Positions 49,598-59,311 of a stretch of 64,000 nt of DNA are shown here, in pieces. Position 1 is the stretch's first letter. The number at the start of each line of letters is the position of its first letter. Source of the DNA: Pseudoalteromonas piscicida (GTDB taxonomy: Bacteria; Pseudomonadota; Gammaproteobacteria; Enterobacterales; Alteromonadaceae); contig NZ_CP021646.1 of the NCBI RefSeq assembly GCF_002208135.1, positions 3,040,001-3,104,000 of the forward strand. The letters are read 5' to 3'. Position numbers and translations under genes: made by a program. The notes under the pieces are model-generated. The model did not search any database and was not told the origin of the DNA. It saw only the letters and a list, made by a program, of their open reading frames with translations.

Positions 49598-51121
49598 TTA
49601 TTGCTGAGTGATAGTCGCAACGTTGTTGTCACCAACCTGAGTTACGGTAATGTTTTGACCACTACCTGTAATTCCACCTTGGACTAAGTTGCCGTCACCA
49701 ATTTGGCTTACTGTAAACGCATTATCATCACCGTTGATAATGAATGCTTCTGAGCCCATCCCCATCACAAAGTTGTTACTACCATTTTGTGTGATGTCTA
49801 GCATATTACGGCTGCCTTCAAGCATTAAATCAATCGCGTTAAATTCGCCTGATTGCGCAATATCTACTTGGTTTGAGCTACTATCAAACACACTGCTCAT
49901 TGTTACAACCACACCATTGCCAGTGCCACTTTGTGAAATATCAACGGCGTTGTCATTGCTTGCAAGGCTAACATCTGGGTAAGATGACTGCACCACCACC
50001 TCGTTTTCATCACCCGTTTGGGTAACATCAACATCGTTATCACTACCGTTGAAGTTCGCAACGTGTGCGATGTTCGCATCACCTACTTGAGTTGCAGAGA
50101 ATTCATTGTTCTCGCCAGCAACCCCAAGATACATCTCGTTACCATTACCGATTTGCATCGCAGTAAATTCGTTATTATCACCAACAACGTCTGCTTGGAC
50201 TTTATTCTCATCACCACGCTGCTCAGTCATCACTTCATTGTCGTTACCAACTAATAAATCTGATGCGAAGGTATTAGTTGAACCTTCCTGATCGATGCTT
50301 AGCTCGTTATTGTCTCCGGTAATTTCAAATACGTTAACCGTGTTGCTATCACCTTCCGATTGCTCGATCTCAACTTGGTTGTCATCACCAATCACAGTCT
50401 CTACAGAGATAACATTGAAGTTACCGCTTTGGCTCGATTCAATTTCGTTTTCATTACCTTGTAGACTAACTATTTTATATTGGTTGTACACACCGTTTTG
50501 ATCTAAGGTGATTTGGTTCATATCACCTTGTACTGACTCAAGTGTCGCTTCGTTCCATGTCCCTGATTGTGTCGCTGACACTTCGTTTTGGCTACCTTGC
50601 ATATTAAGGTTGTAGAACCATTGACCACCAGAACCTTGAGATACCGTAATAGTATTTTGATCGCCATTGATAACGTTAATGGCTTCGTTATTAATCCCTA
50701 ATATCCCGCTACCTGACTGCTGAATATCTATCGCGTTATCGTCGCCAGTCAGTTCCGTTAGTGCGCCGTTAGATTCACCATCTTGGCTATATACTTGGTT
50801 ATTGTTGTTACCGGTTGTTGTTATAATAGCGACGTTACCAGTGCCATTCTGGTCGGCCTCAGTAATATTGTTGTCGCCTACCGTAGTAACATCTGTCAGG
50901 TTTGAAGTACCAAGTTGCACCGAAGCCAACTCGTTACCACCTTGGCTACCTGAAGTTTGTGAAAGTTTGAGTTCATTACTTGTCCCACTTACACGCTCCA
51001 CTTGTGAAAGTGCAGAAGTTGAAAGTGGTTTATTATCTGATTTTGCCTCAGCATGTGCTGTAACTGAATGTGTTAACGCAAGCGCTATAGCGCAACTCAC
51101 GATTGATTTTGAAAACTTCAC
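49598..51121 (-). CDS. Large curlin-repeat fibre protein (CsgA/CsgB-like)
   Basis: A 507-residue secreted protein with a signal peptide (SCAIALALTHSVTAHA) followed by about 20 curlin repeats of the form N-x5-Q-x-G-x2-N (TGDNNELSIDQEGSTNT, VGDDNQVEIEQSEGDSN). E. coli CsgA has about 151 residues and 5 repeats; this protein is over three times longer. No separate csgB, csgC or csgD is present next to it. The start is GTG at 51119-51121 with a strong AAGGAG. It heads the curlin-csgE-csgF-csgG operon with a 111-bp gap before csgE. Confidence 0.92.
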   Translation of the reverse strand: MKFSKSIVSCAIALALTHSVTAHAEAKSDNKPLSTSALSQVERVSGTSNELKLSQTSGSQGGNELASVQLGTSNLTDVTTVGDNNITEADQNGTGNVAIITTTGNNNNQVYSQDGESNGALTELTGDDNAIDIQQSGSGILGINNEAINVINGDQNTITVSQGSGGQWFYNLNMQGSQNEVSATQSGTWNEATLESVQGDMNQITLDQNGVYNQYKIVSLQGNENEIESSQSGNFNVISVETVIGDDNQVEIEQSEGDSNTVNVFEITGDNNELSIDQEGSTNTFASDLLVGNDNEVMTEQRGDENKVQADVVGDNNEFTAMQIGNGNEMYLGVAGENNEFSATQVGDANIAHVANFNGSDNDVDVTQTGDENEVVVQSSYPDVSLASNDNAVDISQSGTGNGVVVTMSSVFDSSSNQVDIAQSGEFNAIDLMLEGSRNMLDITQNGSNNFVMGMGSEAFIINGDDNAFTVSQIGDGNLVQGGITGSGQNITVTQVGDNNVATITQQ

Positions 51122-51748
51122 ACTGTTCTCCTTAGAGATTTATTATATTATTTTTCAATTAAGCGCTCAGTGCAGGCCTTGAGTTGTTGCCGAACTCAGC
51201 CAACTGCAACTTTTCACTTAACTAACGTCCTGTTATGACTCATTACTCTTGAGTCGCTCCCACCTGCGCCAGTTACCAGAGTGTTACATTTTTAGTGAAA
51301 AACGTAATTTATATCAAAGTCAGCAATTTGATATGTTGAAATAATATATTTTATTACGTCTTGTCACCTTTAACTCTAAGTTGGGAACAACTGAAGATAA
51401 ATAAGAAGATTTTATGAAAAAAATAACTGTTAACTTTCAATAAAATACAAAGATAAAGTCACACAAAATTACGAACAAAATATGGAGATACAAAAAAAGT
51501 ATGACCAAAGTTCAATCGTCTCCACATTCACTTAATCCATAAAAAAGAACTAAATATTCTATTCCAAAAATTAAAAATCAGTAAAAAATCCTGATTTTGT
51601 TAATTAACCCTTTTTTTACATTGCACTGCTCAATATCTGGGTCTAGGTTTTAAGACGTTGCCAAAAAGACCACAGCCACTACCAGAAAAACTACCAACTC
51701 AAAAATAGTGTATTGATGGATACGCTTGAAATTAAAAAGGTTATTAAT
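51122..51748. other. Divergent intergenic region between curli operon and protease
   Basis: About 630 bases of very AT-rich DNA with no gene. It must contain the curli promoter, presumably the target of a CsgD-type activator, and the protease promoter. No exact repeat or hairpin stood out. Confidence 0.5.
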
Positions 51749-54247
51749 ATGAGATCTAAACTTTCTGCATTGTCTTTGGCTTTGCTTCCCGTACTTGCTT
51801 TCACTTCTCACGCAGCAGTTCAAATAGAAACTACAACTGCAACCGCAGATGACAGCATCTTAGTTGTGTTTAAAGAAAATACTTCTGCTGCACTTCGTGC
51901 AAATGCAAGAAATCTTGTAAAAGCAAAGATGGCGGATTTAAACGCTGATGGCGTAGATGACAAATACCGTCATGTTTTAAAAGGCCGCCTTGCAAACTTT
52001 AAGCTAGATAGCATTACAGCAAAACAAGCAATCGAAAAACTAGCTAACCATCCAGCCATCGAATATGTCGAGCCAGACTATCAAGTAAAAGCACTTGGAA
52101 TTCCAGACGATAGTCGTTTTGATGAACTGTGGGGCATGCATAACACAGGTCAAACCGGCGGTACAGCAGATGCCGACATTGACGCTCCTGAAGCGTGGGA
52201 TATTACGGTTGGCTCACGTGATGTTATCGTCGGAGTGATCGATACGGGTGTTGATTATACTCACCCAGATCTCGCAGCAAACGCATGGCGTAACCCAGGT
52301 GAAATCGCTGGGGATGGCATTGATAACGACGGTAACGGCTATATTGATGACGTTCACGGTATCAACGCTATTACTGGTAGCGGCGATCCGATGGATGACC
52401 AAGGCCACGGTACGCACGTTTCGGGTACTATCGGTGCGTCGGGTAACGATGCGACAGGTGTTGCTGGTGTAAACCATGAGGTCTCAATCGTAGGCTGTAA
52501 ATTCCTAGATGCATCTGGCTCAGGCTCAACCTCAGATGCGATTGAGTGTGTCGATTATATGGTTGCGCTTAAAAACGCGGGTCACAACGTTCGTGTTACG
52601 AATAACAGTTGGGGTGGCGGCGGCTTTAGCCAAGCACTTTCTGATGCGATCACTGCCAGTGAAAATGCCGACATCTTATTTGTTGCCGCAGCCGGTAACA
52701 GTGCGGTAGATAACGATGTAAACCCTCACTACCCTTCAAGCTATGAACACGACAGCGTGTTCTCTATCGCAAGTACGACACACACTGATGCGATGTCCTC
52801 ATTTTCTCAATGGGGTTTAACGTCTGTAGACATGGGCGCACCAGGTAGCGCAATTTTATCTACCGTTCCTGGTGGTGGTTACTCAAGTCTCTCAGGTACT
52901 TCAATGGCGACACCTCACGTTGCAGGTGCTGCGGCTCTAGTACTTTCTATCAACCCGACACTCACTGCAATTGAGCTTAAAAACCTACTAATGCAAAGCG
53001 GTGATGTTAATGCTGACCTTACAGATAAGACAGTTTCCGGTAAGCGCTTAAATGTGAACCAAGCTGTAATTGATGCAGATCCAGAGCCAGGCTTTAGAGT
53101 GTCTGCTCGTCCTGCTAATCAAGAAATCACAGCGGGCGATACTGCAACATACGAATTTACTTTTGCTTCAGTCGCTGACTGGCAGGGCACAATTGACTTG
53201 TCAGTTACTTCACCAATTGCAGGTGCAACGCTGTCTGCGACTACTGCAATGCCAGGCGATACAGTCACGCTTTCAGTACCTACTGCGGCTTCAACCCAAT
53301 GGGGTGAATATAGCTTCACGCTTAACGCAACATCTGGCGAGCTTGCCGATCAAGAGCAAGTAGGGCTGTATGTATTACCTCAAGGGTTAAGCGACTTCAG
53401 CTATGAAAATACTACAGCGGTAGACATTCCAGATAACGACGCTGCTGGTATTACTTCTGTGATCACAGTTGCTGACACCGTTACTGTATTTGATAGCAAT
53501 ACTTTAGTGGATATTACACACACCTACATTGGCGACTTAATTGTTACGCTGACCTCTCCTGCAGGTACGGTCGCAACATTACATAACCGTCAAGGTGGTG
53601 GCGCAGACGACATTAACCAAACCTTTAACTCAGCGGCATTTAATGGTGAAGTTGCAACGGGTGATTGGACATTGTCGGTCTCAGATAATGCAGGTATCGA
53701 TACTGGTACATTGAACAGCTGGACTCTGAACCTAACAGGCCTAGGTGAAGCATCACCTCAACCTCCGGTTGCGGGCTTTAGCTTCGCAGCTTCCGGCCTT
53801 GCCGTAACATTCACTGATGAAAGCCGTGATCCGAATGATGATATCGTTAGCTGGGCATGGGACTTTGGTGATGGCAGCATCAGTACTGACGCCAGCCCAA
53901 TTCATGAATTTGCAGCATCTGGTGAGTACAGCGTTTCTCTAACGGTGACTGACAGTGAAGGCAACAGCCACACAACCACTCAGCCTGTCGTTGTTAGCAC
54001 TGATGAGGTTGAGCTATCGCTGGTTCGCGCTAATAAGTCTCGTTTAGGTTTTATCCGCGTTGAGCTTTCATGGCAAGGCAGCAGTGCTGATGAAGTAACG
54101 ATTTACCGTGATGGTCAAGCACTTGAAACGGTTGCAAACACAGGTAAGTTCAGAGACTTTTCACGTGATTTAGAAGCCACCAGCTACACATATAAAGTGT
54201 GTCAATCTGGTGAAATCTGCTCAAATGAAATCACGGTTAACTTTTAA
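51749..54247 (+). CDS. Secreted subtilisin-family serine protease with P domain and PKD domain
   Basis: An 832-residue S8 protease. The frame opens at 51713, but the ATG at 51749 gives a clean signal peptide (LSALSLALLPVLAFTSHAA) and has AAAAAGG nine bases upstream. An I9-type propeptide spans about 25-112 (ILVVFKENTSAALRANA, IEYVEPDYQ). The catalytic triad is D165 (VIDTGVDYTHPD), H220 (GHGTHVSGT) and S385 (GTSMATPHVAG). A P-domain (about 550-665, YIGDLIVTLTSPAGT, TGDWTLSVSDNAG) and a PKD domain (about 672-755, SWAWDFGDGS) follow, then a short Fn3-like tail. Such enzymes are typical marine extracellular proteases. Confidence 0.93.
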   Translation: MRSKLSALSLALLPVLAFTSHAAVQIETTTATADDSILVVFKENTSAALRANARNLVKAKMADLNADGVDDKYRHVLKGRLANFKLDSITAKQAIEKLANHPAIEYVEPDYQVKALGIPDDSRFDELWGMHNTGQTGGTADADIDAPEAWDITVGSRDVIVGVIDTGVDYTHPDLAANAWRNPGEIAGDGIDNDGNGYIDDVHGINAITGSGDPMDDQGHGTHVSGTIGASGNDATGVAGVNHEVSIVGCKFLDASGSGSTSDAIECVDYMVALKNAGHNVRVTNNSWGGGGFSQALSDAITASENADILFVAAAGNSAVDNDVNPHYPSSYEHDSVFSIASTTHTDAMSSFSQWGLTSVDMGAPGSAILSTVPGGGYSSLSGTSMATPHVAGAAALVLSINPTLTAIELKNLLMQSGDVNADLTDKTVSGKRLNVNQAVIDADPEPGFRVSARPANQEITAGDTATYEFTFASVADWQGTIDLSVTSPIAGATLSATTAMPGDTVTLSVPTAASTQWGEYSFTLNATSGELADQEQVGLYVLPQGLSDFSYENTTAVDIPDNDAAGITSVITVADTVTVFDSNTLVDITHTYIGDLIVTLTSPAGTVATLHNRQGGGADDINQTFNSAAFNGEVATGDWTLSVSDNAGIDTGTLNSWTLNLTGLGEASPQPPVAGFSFAASGLAVTFTDESRDPNDDIVSWAWDFGDGSISTDASPIHEFAASGEYSVSLTVTDSEGNSHTTTQPVVVSTDEVELSLVRANKSRLGFIRVELSWQGSSADEVTIYRDGQALETVANTGKFRDFSRDLEATSYTYKVCQSGEICSNEITVNF

Positions 54248-54272
54248 TTGTTCCATATCTAAAGGTTAATTT

Positions 54273-54294
54273 AAGCCCCGGAAGGGGCTTTTTT
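54273..54294 (+). terminator. Rho-independent terminator of the subtilase gene
   Basis: AAGCCCC-GGAA-GGGGCTT followed by TTTT, 26 bases after the stop codon. Confidence 0.9.
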
Positions 54295-54835
54295 GATCCT
54301 AATATCCACTTTGGATTTAATATGCGGATAAAAAACAGCCGAATAAAATCGACATCATATTTCTTAAAGATCGCGACAAAAGCAATCGTAACGCAACCAC
54401 CTATTCGATGAGATAAATATACTACGTATTCACATTCAACCCATATTCCTACTGTAAAGTAAGATTAGTAAAAACTAAGCTAGTTATTGTGTTTCACGAT
54501 ATAGAGCCCCTAATGCGCAGGGTACATTCAGCACAGCTTTTTAGTGCAAAGTAACACTCAAATGAGATACAAGAAAAGCGTGGAAAGATCAAAGCTGTAA
54601 TCTCAAAAATCAGTGCTTATTCAGCTCTTGTTGTTCATGATGTTTTCATTCATTTTATTACTTGAAAAATAGCGCCAAGATAGCTAAGAAGTGAAGCAAC
54701 GGCATAAAAATGAAGTATTAGGGTATACTCCTAAATACTATTGAAGAAATTGCAACTTAATCTGGTTTGCAACTTTTGTATGACGCGTTACAATGCAAGG
54801 TGAAAATTGGAAACCAGTCAAAATATGGACTTTTT
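54295..54835. other. Intergenic region upstream of galU
   Basis: About 540 bases with no gene. It is AT-rich and should contain the galU promoter. No hairpin or repeat was noticed. Confidence 0.4.
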
Positions 54836-55732
54836 ATGAAAGCAGTTATTCCAGTCGCGGGCCTTGGTACTCGCATGCTCCCAATGACCAAAGCCATTCC
54901 TAAAGAAATGTTGCCTTTGGTAGATAAGCCGCTAATTCAGTATATTGTCAAAGAATGTGTCGCTGCAGGTATTAAAGAAATTGTGTTAGTGACTCATTCT
55001 TCAAAAAATGCAATTGAAAACCATTTTGATACCAGCTTTGAATTGGAAGCAACGCTCGAAAAACGTGTTAAGCGTAAACTTTTGGATGAAGTGCGCTCGA
55101 TTTGTCCAGAAGACGTTACGATTATGCATGTTCGTCAGGGTGAAGCTAAAGGTCTTGCCCATGCTGTTTTGTGCGCGCAGCCTATCGTTGGGGATAATGA
55201 TTTTGTTGTTGTCCTGCCCGATGTCATTTTGGATGAATACACAGCCGATCAGGGAAAAGAAAATTTAGCCGCAATGCTATCTCGCTTTAACCAAACGAAA
55301 GCCAGCCAAATCATGTTAGAGCCTGTGCCAGAGCAGGATGTCTGCAAGTATGGTATTGCTGATATCAACGGTGTGTCGCTACGCCCAGGTGAAAGTAGTG
55401 CAATAAAGCATATGGTAGAAAAGCCAGCCATAGAAGACGCTCCTTCTAATCTAGCAGTTGTTGGTCGCTATGTGCTTTCTAAAAATATTTGGCCACTACT
55501 AAGAAAAACGCCAGTCGGTGCTGGTGGAGAAATCCAGTTAACCGATGCTATCGATATGCTGATGGAACAGGAAACCGTTGAGGCTTTTCATATGAGCGGT
55601 CGTTCGCACGATTGTGGCGACAAGCTTGGTTACCTTAAAGCCATCGTTGAATATGCTATTCGTGATGAGCAATTAGGTGAAGAGTTTTCACAATTTTTGA
55701 AACGCTTTCATCAATTAAGCCTAGCTTCTTAA
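54836..55732 (+). CDS. galU: UTP--glucose-1-phosphate uridylyltransferase
   Basis: Makes UDP-glucose for surface polysaccharide and lipopolysaccharide. The start is ATG 54836 ([29 protein letters not shown]); the longer frame from 54767 adds an unlikely leader. The 298 residues carry the nucleotide loop GLGTRMLP and VVLPDVILD. The first REP element begins 4 bases after the stop. Confidence 0.96.
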   Translation: MKAVIPVAGLGTRMLPMTKAIPKEMLPLVDKPLIQYIVKECVAAGIKEIVLVTHSSKNAIENHFDTSFELEATLEKRVKRKLLDEVRSICPEDVTIMHVRQGEAKGLAHAVLCAQPIVGDNDFVVVLPDVILDEYTADQGKENLAAMLSRFNQTKASQIMLEPVPEQDVCKYGIADINGVSLRPGESSAIKHMVEKPAIEDAPSNLAVVGRYVLSKNIWPLLRKTPVGAGGEIQLTDAIDMLMEQETVEAFHMSGRSHDCGDKLGYLKAIVEYAIRDEQLGEEFSQFLKRFHQLSLAS

Positions 55733-55735
55733 TTT

Positions 55736-56502
55736 GTCGCGGGGTAAACCCGCTGCTATAGCTTTGTGTACATTCGTAGCAGCGACTTTATGTCGCGACT
55801 GTTTTTACGCCCTTGCGTCACGAATCCTTTAACGATTTTATATCGAAATTACCAACCGTGGTCGCGGGATAAACCCGCTGCTACAGGTTTATCCACATTC
55901 GTAGCAGCGACTTTAGGTCGCGACTGTTTTCATACCTTTACGTCGCGGCATCTTTAACGATTTTATATCGAAATTACCAACCTTGGTCGCGGGATAAACC
56001 CGCTGCTACAGGTTTGCGTAAATTCGTAGCAGCGACTTTAGGTCGCGCATCCTTTAACTATTTTATGTCACAACTCACCAACTTTGGTCGCGGGATAAAC
56101 CCGCTGCTACAGTTTTATGTACATGCGTAGCAGCGACTTTACGTCGCGACTGTTTTCACGCCTTGACGTCGTGGCACCTTTAACGCTTTGATGTCACGAT
56201 CGCCAGGCTGCTACAGGTTTGTTTACATTCGTAGCAGCGACTTTAGGTCGCGATTGTTTTCACGCCTTACTTCACGGCACCTTTAACGCTTTGATGTCGC
56301 GATGGACAATCTCGGTCGCGGGATAAACCCGCTGCTACAGGTTTATGTGCATTCGTAGCAGCGACTTTAGGTCGCGATTATTTTCATATCTTTACTTCAC
56401 GACACCTTTAACGCTTTGATGTCGCGATGGACAATCTCGGTCGCGGGGTAAACCCGTTGCTACAGGTTTGTGTACATTCGTAGCAGCGACTTTAGGTCGC
56501 GA
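55736..56502. repeat. REP/BIME array upstream of the RAYT gene
   Basis: Seven units of paired palindromes. Each unit has REP-1 (GTCGCGGGATAAACCCGCTGCTAC), a spacer of about 16 bases, and the reverse complement of REP-2 (GTCGCGACCTAAAGTCGCTGCTAC). Clear copies begin at 55736, 55861, 55986, 56087, 56315 and 56440; a unit near 56205-56253 keeps only the end of REP-1. Between units lie AT-rich stretches of about 60 bases that also recur. The two REP types share flanks and differ by compensating stem bases. Confidence 0.93.
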
Positions 56503-56550
56503 CCTTTTTACTTTACATCGCAATTGTTTAACTGTAATCACCTTAATAAA

Positions 56551-56997
56551 TCACACCCAAATACAAAACCAATATGGATATTCACCTACCCGCGTAACAA
56601 GCTTAGCCCTAATCGGATTCTGAATTATATACCTTGCTTGTTCTTTTAAGTCGTCTTCACTTCGAATTAAATGTTCATAATAACCTTTTTGCCATAAGCC
56701 AAATACTCCGAAAGAACGTAAACTGGTTGCTATACGACCTTTTATCGCTCGAATAGAATCTGGTAACTTTAAAGAACCATTTAATTGTATGATTAAGTGC
56801 AGATGATCTGGCATTAATACGAAGGCAATGACTTTAAAAAGCTGCCCCTGTTCGCAAGCCATGATCGTCTTAGCGGTCTCAGCACAAACCGAAAAGGAGT
56901 TAAAGTGCGATTTTCTACCTTTGCACGTTAAGGTAATTGCGTAGAAATGGTTCACGAGTGAGACTCGCTTATTCCTCAAGTTTTGACTTTTGTACAT
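56551..56997 (-). CDS. REP-associated tyrosine transposase (RAYT, TnpA_REP family)
   Basis: HuH/Y1-type transposase of 148 residues. The HxH motif is MPDHLHLII (H65, H67); the catalytic Tyr is Y107 or Y108 in WQKGYYEHLIRSEDDLK; RYIIQNPIRAKLV matches the family C-terminus. REP arrays lie on both sides within 75 bases, so gene and repeats form a typical REPtron. It appears intact. RAYTs bind and cleave REP sequences and are thought to spread them without moving as a normal insertion sequence. Confidence 0.93.
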   Translation of the reverse strand: MYKSQNLRNKRVSLVNHFYAITLTCKGRKSHFNSFSVCAETAKTIMACEQGQLFKVIAFVLMPDHLHLIIQLNGSLKLPDSIRAIKGRIATSLRSFGVFGLWQKGYYEHLIRSEDDLKEQARYIIQNPIRAKLVTRVGEYPYWFCIWV

Positions 56998-57069
56998 GCT
57001 ATATCCTTATAACTCTACGTAAATAAAGAATAGAGTATGTTTGTCTAAGGGCAAGCTAATTAGACCTTA

Positions 57070-57774
57070 GTCGCGGGGTAAACCCGCTGCTACAGGTTTG
57101 TTTACATTCGTAGCAGCGACTTTAGGTCGCGACTGTTTTCATGCCTTCACGTCGCGGCACCTTTAACGAACTTATCGTCGCAACTATCAACCCTAGTCGC
57201 GGGATAAACCCGTTGCTACAGATTTGTGTACATTCGTAACAGCGACTTTAGGTCGCGATTGTTTTCACGCCTTGACGTCGTGGCACCTTTAACGCTTTGA
57301 TGTCACGATCGCCAGGCTGCTACAGGTTTGTTTAAATTCGTAGCAGCGACTTTAGGTCGCGATTGTTTTCACGCCTTCACGTCGCGGCACCTTTAACGAA
57401 TTTATCGTCGCAACTATCAACCCTAGTCGCGGGGTAAACCCGTTGCTACTGGTCTATGCACATTCGTAACAACGATTTTATGTCGAAATTGCCAACCTTG
57501 GTCGCGGGATAAACCCGCTGCTACAGTTTTATGCACATGCGTAGCAGCGACTTTACGTCGCGACTGTTTTCATGCCTTCACTTCGCGGCAGCTTTAACGA
57601 TTTTATGTCACAATTCACCAACTTTGGTCGCGGGATAAACCCGCTGCTACAGTTTTATGTACATGCGTAGCAGCGACTTTAGGTCGCGACTGTTTTCATG
57701 CCTTAACATCGCGGCACCTCTAATGATTTTATGTCGCAACATCAATCTTAGTCGCGAGCTAAACCCGTTACTAC
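57070..57774. repeat. REP/BIME array downstream of the RAYT gene
   Basis: Six more REP-1/REP-2 units in the same orientation as the upstream array (copies near 57070, 57195, 57312, 57425, 57500 and 57626) and a terminal lone REP-1 variant at 57751-57774. The last copy includes the stop codon of the glyoxalase gene (TAG at 57771-57773). Some copies carry substitutions (GTAACAACGATTTTATGTCG), so the array is of mixed age. Confidence 0.92.
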
Positions 57775-58166
57775 CGATACACATCGCTTTTTTCAATTAC
57801 TTCAATATCATAACCATCAGGATCTTTAATAAAAAAGAATCTCGCTATTAATACATTTTGATTATAAAAATCTTTGATTTCTTTAGGGCAATAACTATTC
57901 TTTTGAGCCTTGTTGTAGATAGCCTGCAGGCTATTAGTAGCGAATGCTAAATGCCCGTAGCCATTACCGATTGTATAATCTACCGTAGTGTCATGGTTCC
58001 AAGTCAGCTCCAATTCAAACGAAGTTTCATCGTTGCCAAGGTAGATAAGAGAAAAATCATTAAAGTCGATGCGTCGTTTCACTGTCAACGCAAATACATC
58101 ATGATAAAATTTAATTGAGCGATCAGCGTCTTTCACTCTGATCATTGAGTGGATCATTTTTGCCAT
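57771..58166 (-). CDS. gloA: Glyoxalase I-like VOC protein (lactoylglutathione lyase)
   Basis: A 131-residue VOC protein. The four metal residues of GloA seem present: H6 (MAKMIHSMIRV), E53 (FELEL), H72 (GNGYGHLAFA) and E122 (YDIEVIE). Length matches E. coli GloA (135). It would detoxify methylglyoxal with glutathione. It may be a paralogue of the main gloA. The stop codon lies inside a REP element. Confidence 0.8.
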   Translation of the reverse strand: MAKMIHSMIRVKDADRSIKFYHDVFALTVKRRIDFNDFSLIYLGNDETSFELELTWNHDTTVDYTIGNGYGHLAFATNSLQAIYNKAQKNSYCPKEIKDFYNQNVLIARFFFIKDPDGYDIEVIEKSDVYR

Positions 58167-58187
58167 TACATTACCTATGGAACTTAT

Positions 58188-58478
58188 ATGTGTGAACTCT
58201 ACGCATCAACTGAACCTCATCGTTACGAAGTAGCCAAGCGTTCTATTCGTATTCAAGGAGCTGTTACCAGCCTCGCGTTAGAAAATGAAATATGGCAAGT
58301 ATTAGAAACCATAGCTCAACGCGAAGATCTGGGCCTTGCCGAGTTTATTTCTTTACTTTACCAAGAAGTGATTGAACGTCATGGTGAGATTAAAAACTTG
58401 GCGTCTATGCTGCGTGTTACTTGCTTAACTTATCTTGCAAATAATAATGCGCTTGACGTAAGAAGTGGTAGTAACTGA
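58188..58478 (+). CDS. Ribbon-helix-helix domain protein
   Basis: A 96-residue protein starting at ATG 58188 (MCELYASTEPHRYEV); an earlier in-frame start at 58149 is less likely because it overlaps the divergent glyoxalase gene. RSIRIQGAVTSLALENEIWQVLETIA and LGLAEFISLLYQEVI fit the RHH_4 fold, with ASMLRVTCLTYL at the end. It is probably a DNA-binding regulator. Divergent from gloA. Confidence 0.75.
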   Translation: MCELYASTEPHRYEVAKRSIRIQGAVTSLALENEIWQVLETIAQREDLGLAEFISLLYQEVIERHGEIKNLASMLRVTCLTYLANNNALDVRSGSN

Positions 58479-58488
58479 GTACTACGTT

Positions 58489-59166
58489 TTAGTGCCGCTC
58501 CAAAAAGCGTTGCCATGTGATATTGGGATTAATAACCCGGATTGGAGAAATAACTTGCTTGAGCAAGTGAAAAGGTGGGCGCGTAACTTCATGTCCATCT
58601 TGCTTTAAACCCAATAAATACTGAAAACTGTCTTTAGTCCCGAGCTGAATAGCTGATATTCTGATTTGTTGCTCGAAGTTTAGTCGTAAACTGCTGATCG
58701 CCGTTTTCATTCCTTGCTGATCAACATTAGGTAAACCACATTTTTGCAGATACCCCTGCCTTTCCCCCTCTCCAGAAAACCATATTCTAACTTTTTCGCT
58801 ATAACGACCAGTTTTAGCAGGTAAATCAAACATAAGACGTCGATGTCCTAGCTGTTTTACCAATGTTAGATATTGTTCCAATCCTGCTTGCCATAAGGCA
58901 GGATGAATAGGCACCACTCGCGGTTGAATTTTACCATGGGTGTTAAAGTTAAATACATGAACGTGGTCTTTGTAGTAAACATCATCAAGTGTGAGTGAGC
59001 CAATTTCATCACTATACGCACCAGTGTAATAACTCAGTAAAGGTAGCCAAAAATGCCAATGTTTAGGCTGTTCACGCTTTAGTTTTTCATCTGAGTAGAT
59101 ATAACCATTAAACAAGGTATGAAGCTCCATAGTGGAAAATGCTCTTCGGCCTAAATGAGATTTCAT
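58489..59166 (-). CDS. Tyrosine-recombinase-like protein lacking clear catalytic residues
   Basis: A 225-residue protein resembling the catalytic domain of phage integrases: FWLPLLSYYTGAYSDEIGSLTLDDVYYKD matches the first block, but the conserved Arg of TGxR is replaced by Tyr, and neither the HxxR block nor the terminal Tyr motif can be found. It begins at the catalytic domain, with no N-terminal core-binding domain. It is either a fragment or a derived protein with another role. It converges with the RHH gene. Confidence 0.5.
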   Translation of the reverse strand: MKSHLGRRAFSTMELHTLFNGYIYSDEKLKREQPKHWHFWLPLLSYYTGAYSDEIGSLTLDDVYYKDHVHVFNFNTHGKIQPRVVPIHPALWQAGLEQYLTLVKQLGHRRLMFDLPAKTGRYSEKVRIWFSGEGERQGYLQKCGLPNVDQQGMKTAISSLRLNFEQQIRISAIQLGTKDSFQYLLGLKQDGHEVTRPPFHLLKQVISPIRVINPNITWQRFLERH

Positions 59167-59311
59167 ACTGTAGTCAACGTATTGAGTATACTAAAGATCT
59201 TAAGTTTAACGGTTTTTAGTCTTTTTCGGAAGTTTGTGATTGTCATCCCCCTTTCTATATATGTAACCGATATAGCACCGCTAACTTAGAGCTGATTGCG
59301 ATATAAAAATG

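Noticed and set aside
49689..51182. Several plus-strand frames opposite the curlin gene
   Set aside because: They are shadows of the repetitive Asn/Gln/Thr-rich coding sequence, with no start sites.
54295..54835. Regulatory RNA or riboswitch upstream of galU
   Set aside because: No conserved stem pattern could be recognised by eye.
55736..57774. CRISPR array
   Set aside because: The repeats are paired palindromes with similar spacers and irregular 100-125 bp spacing, and no cas genes are present. They fit REP/BIME arrays around a RAYT.
57657..57851. 64-codon frame over the REP array and gloA end
   Set aside because: It reads through repeats and opposite a real gene; no ribosome site.
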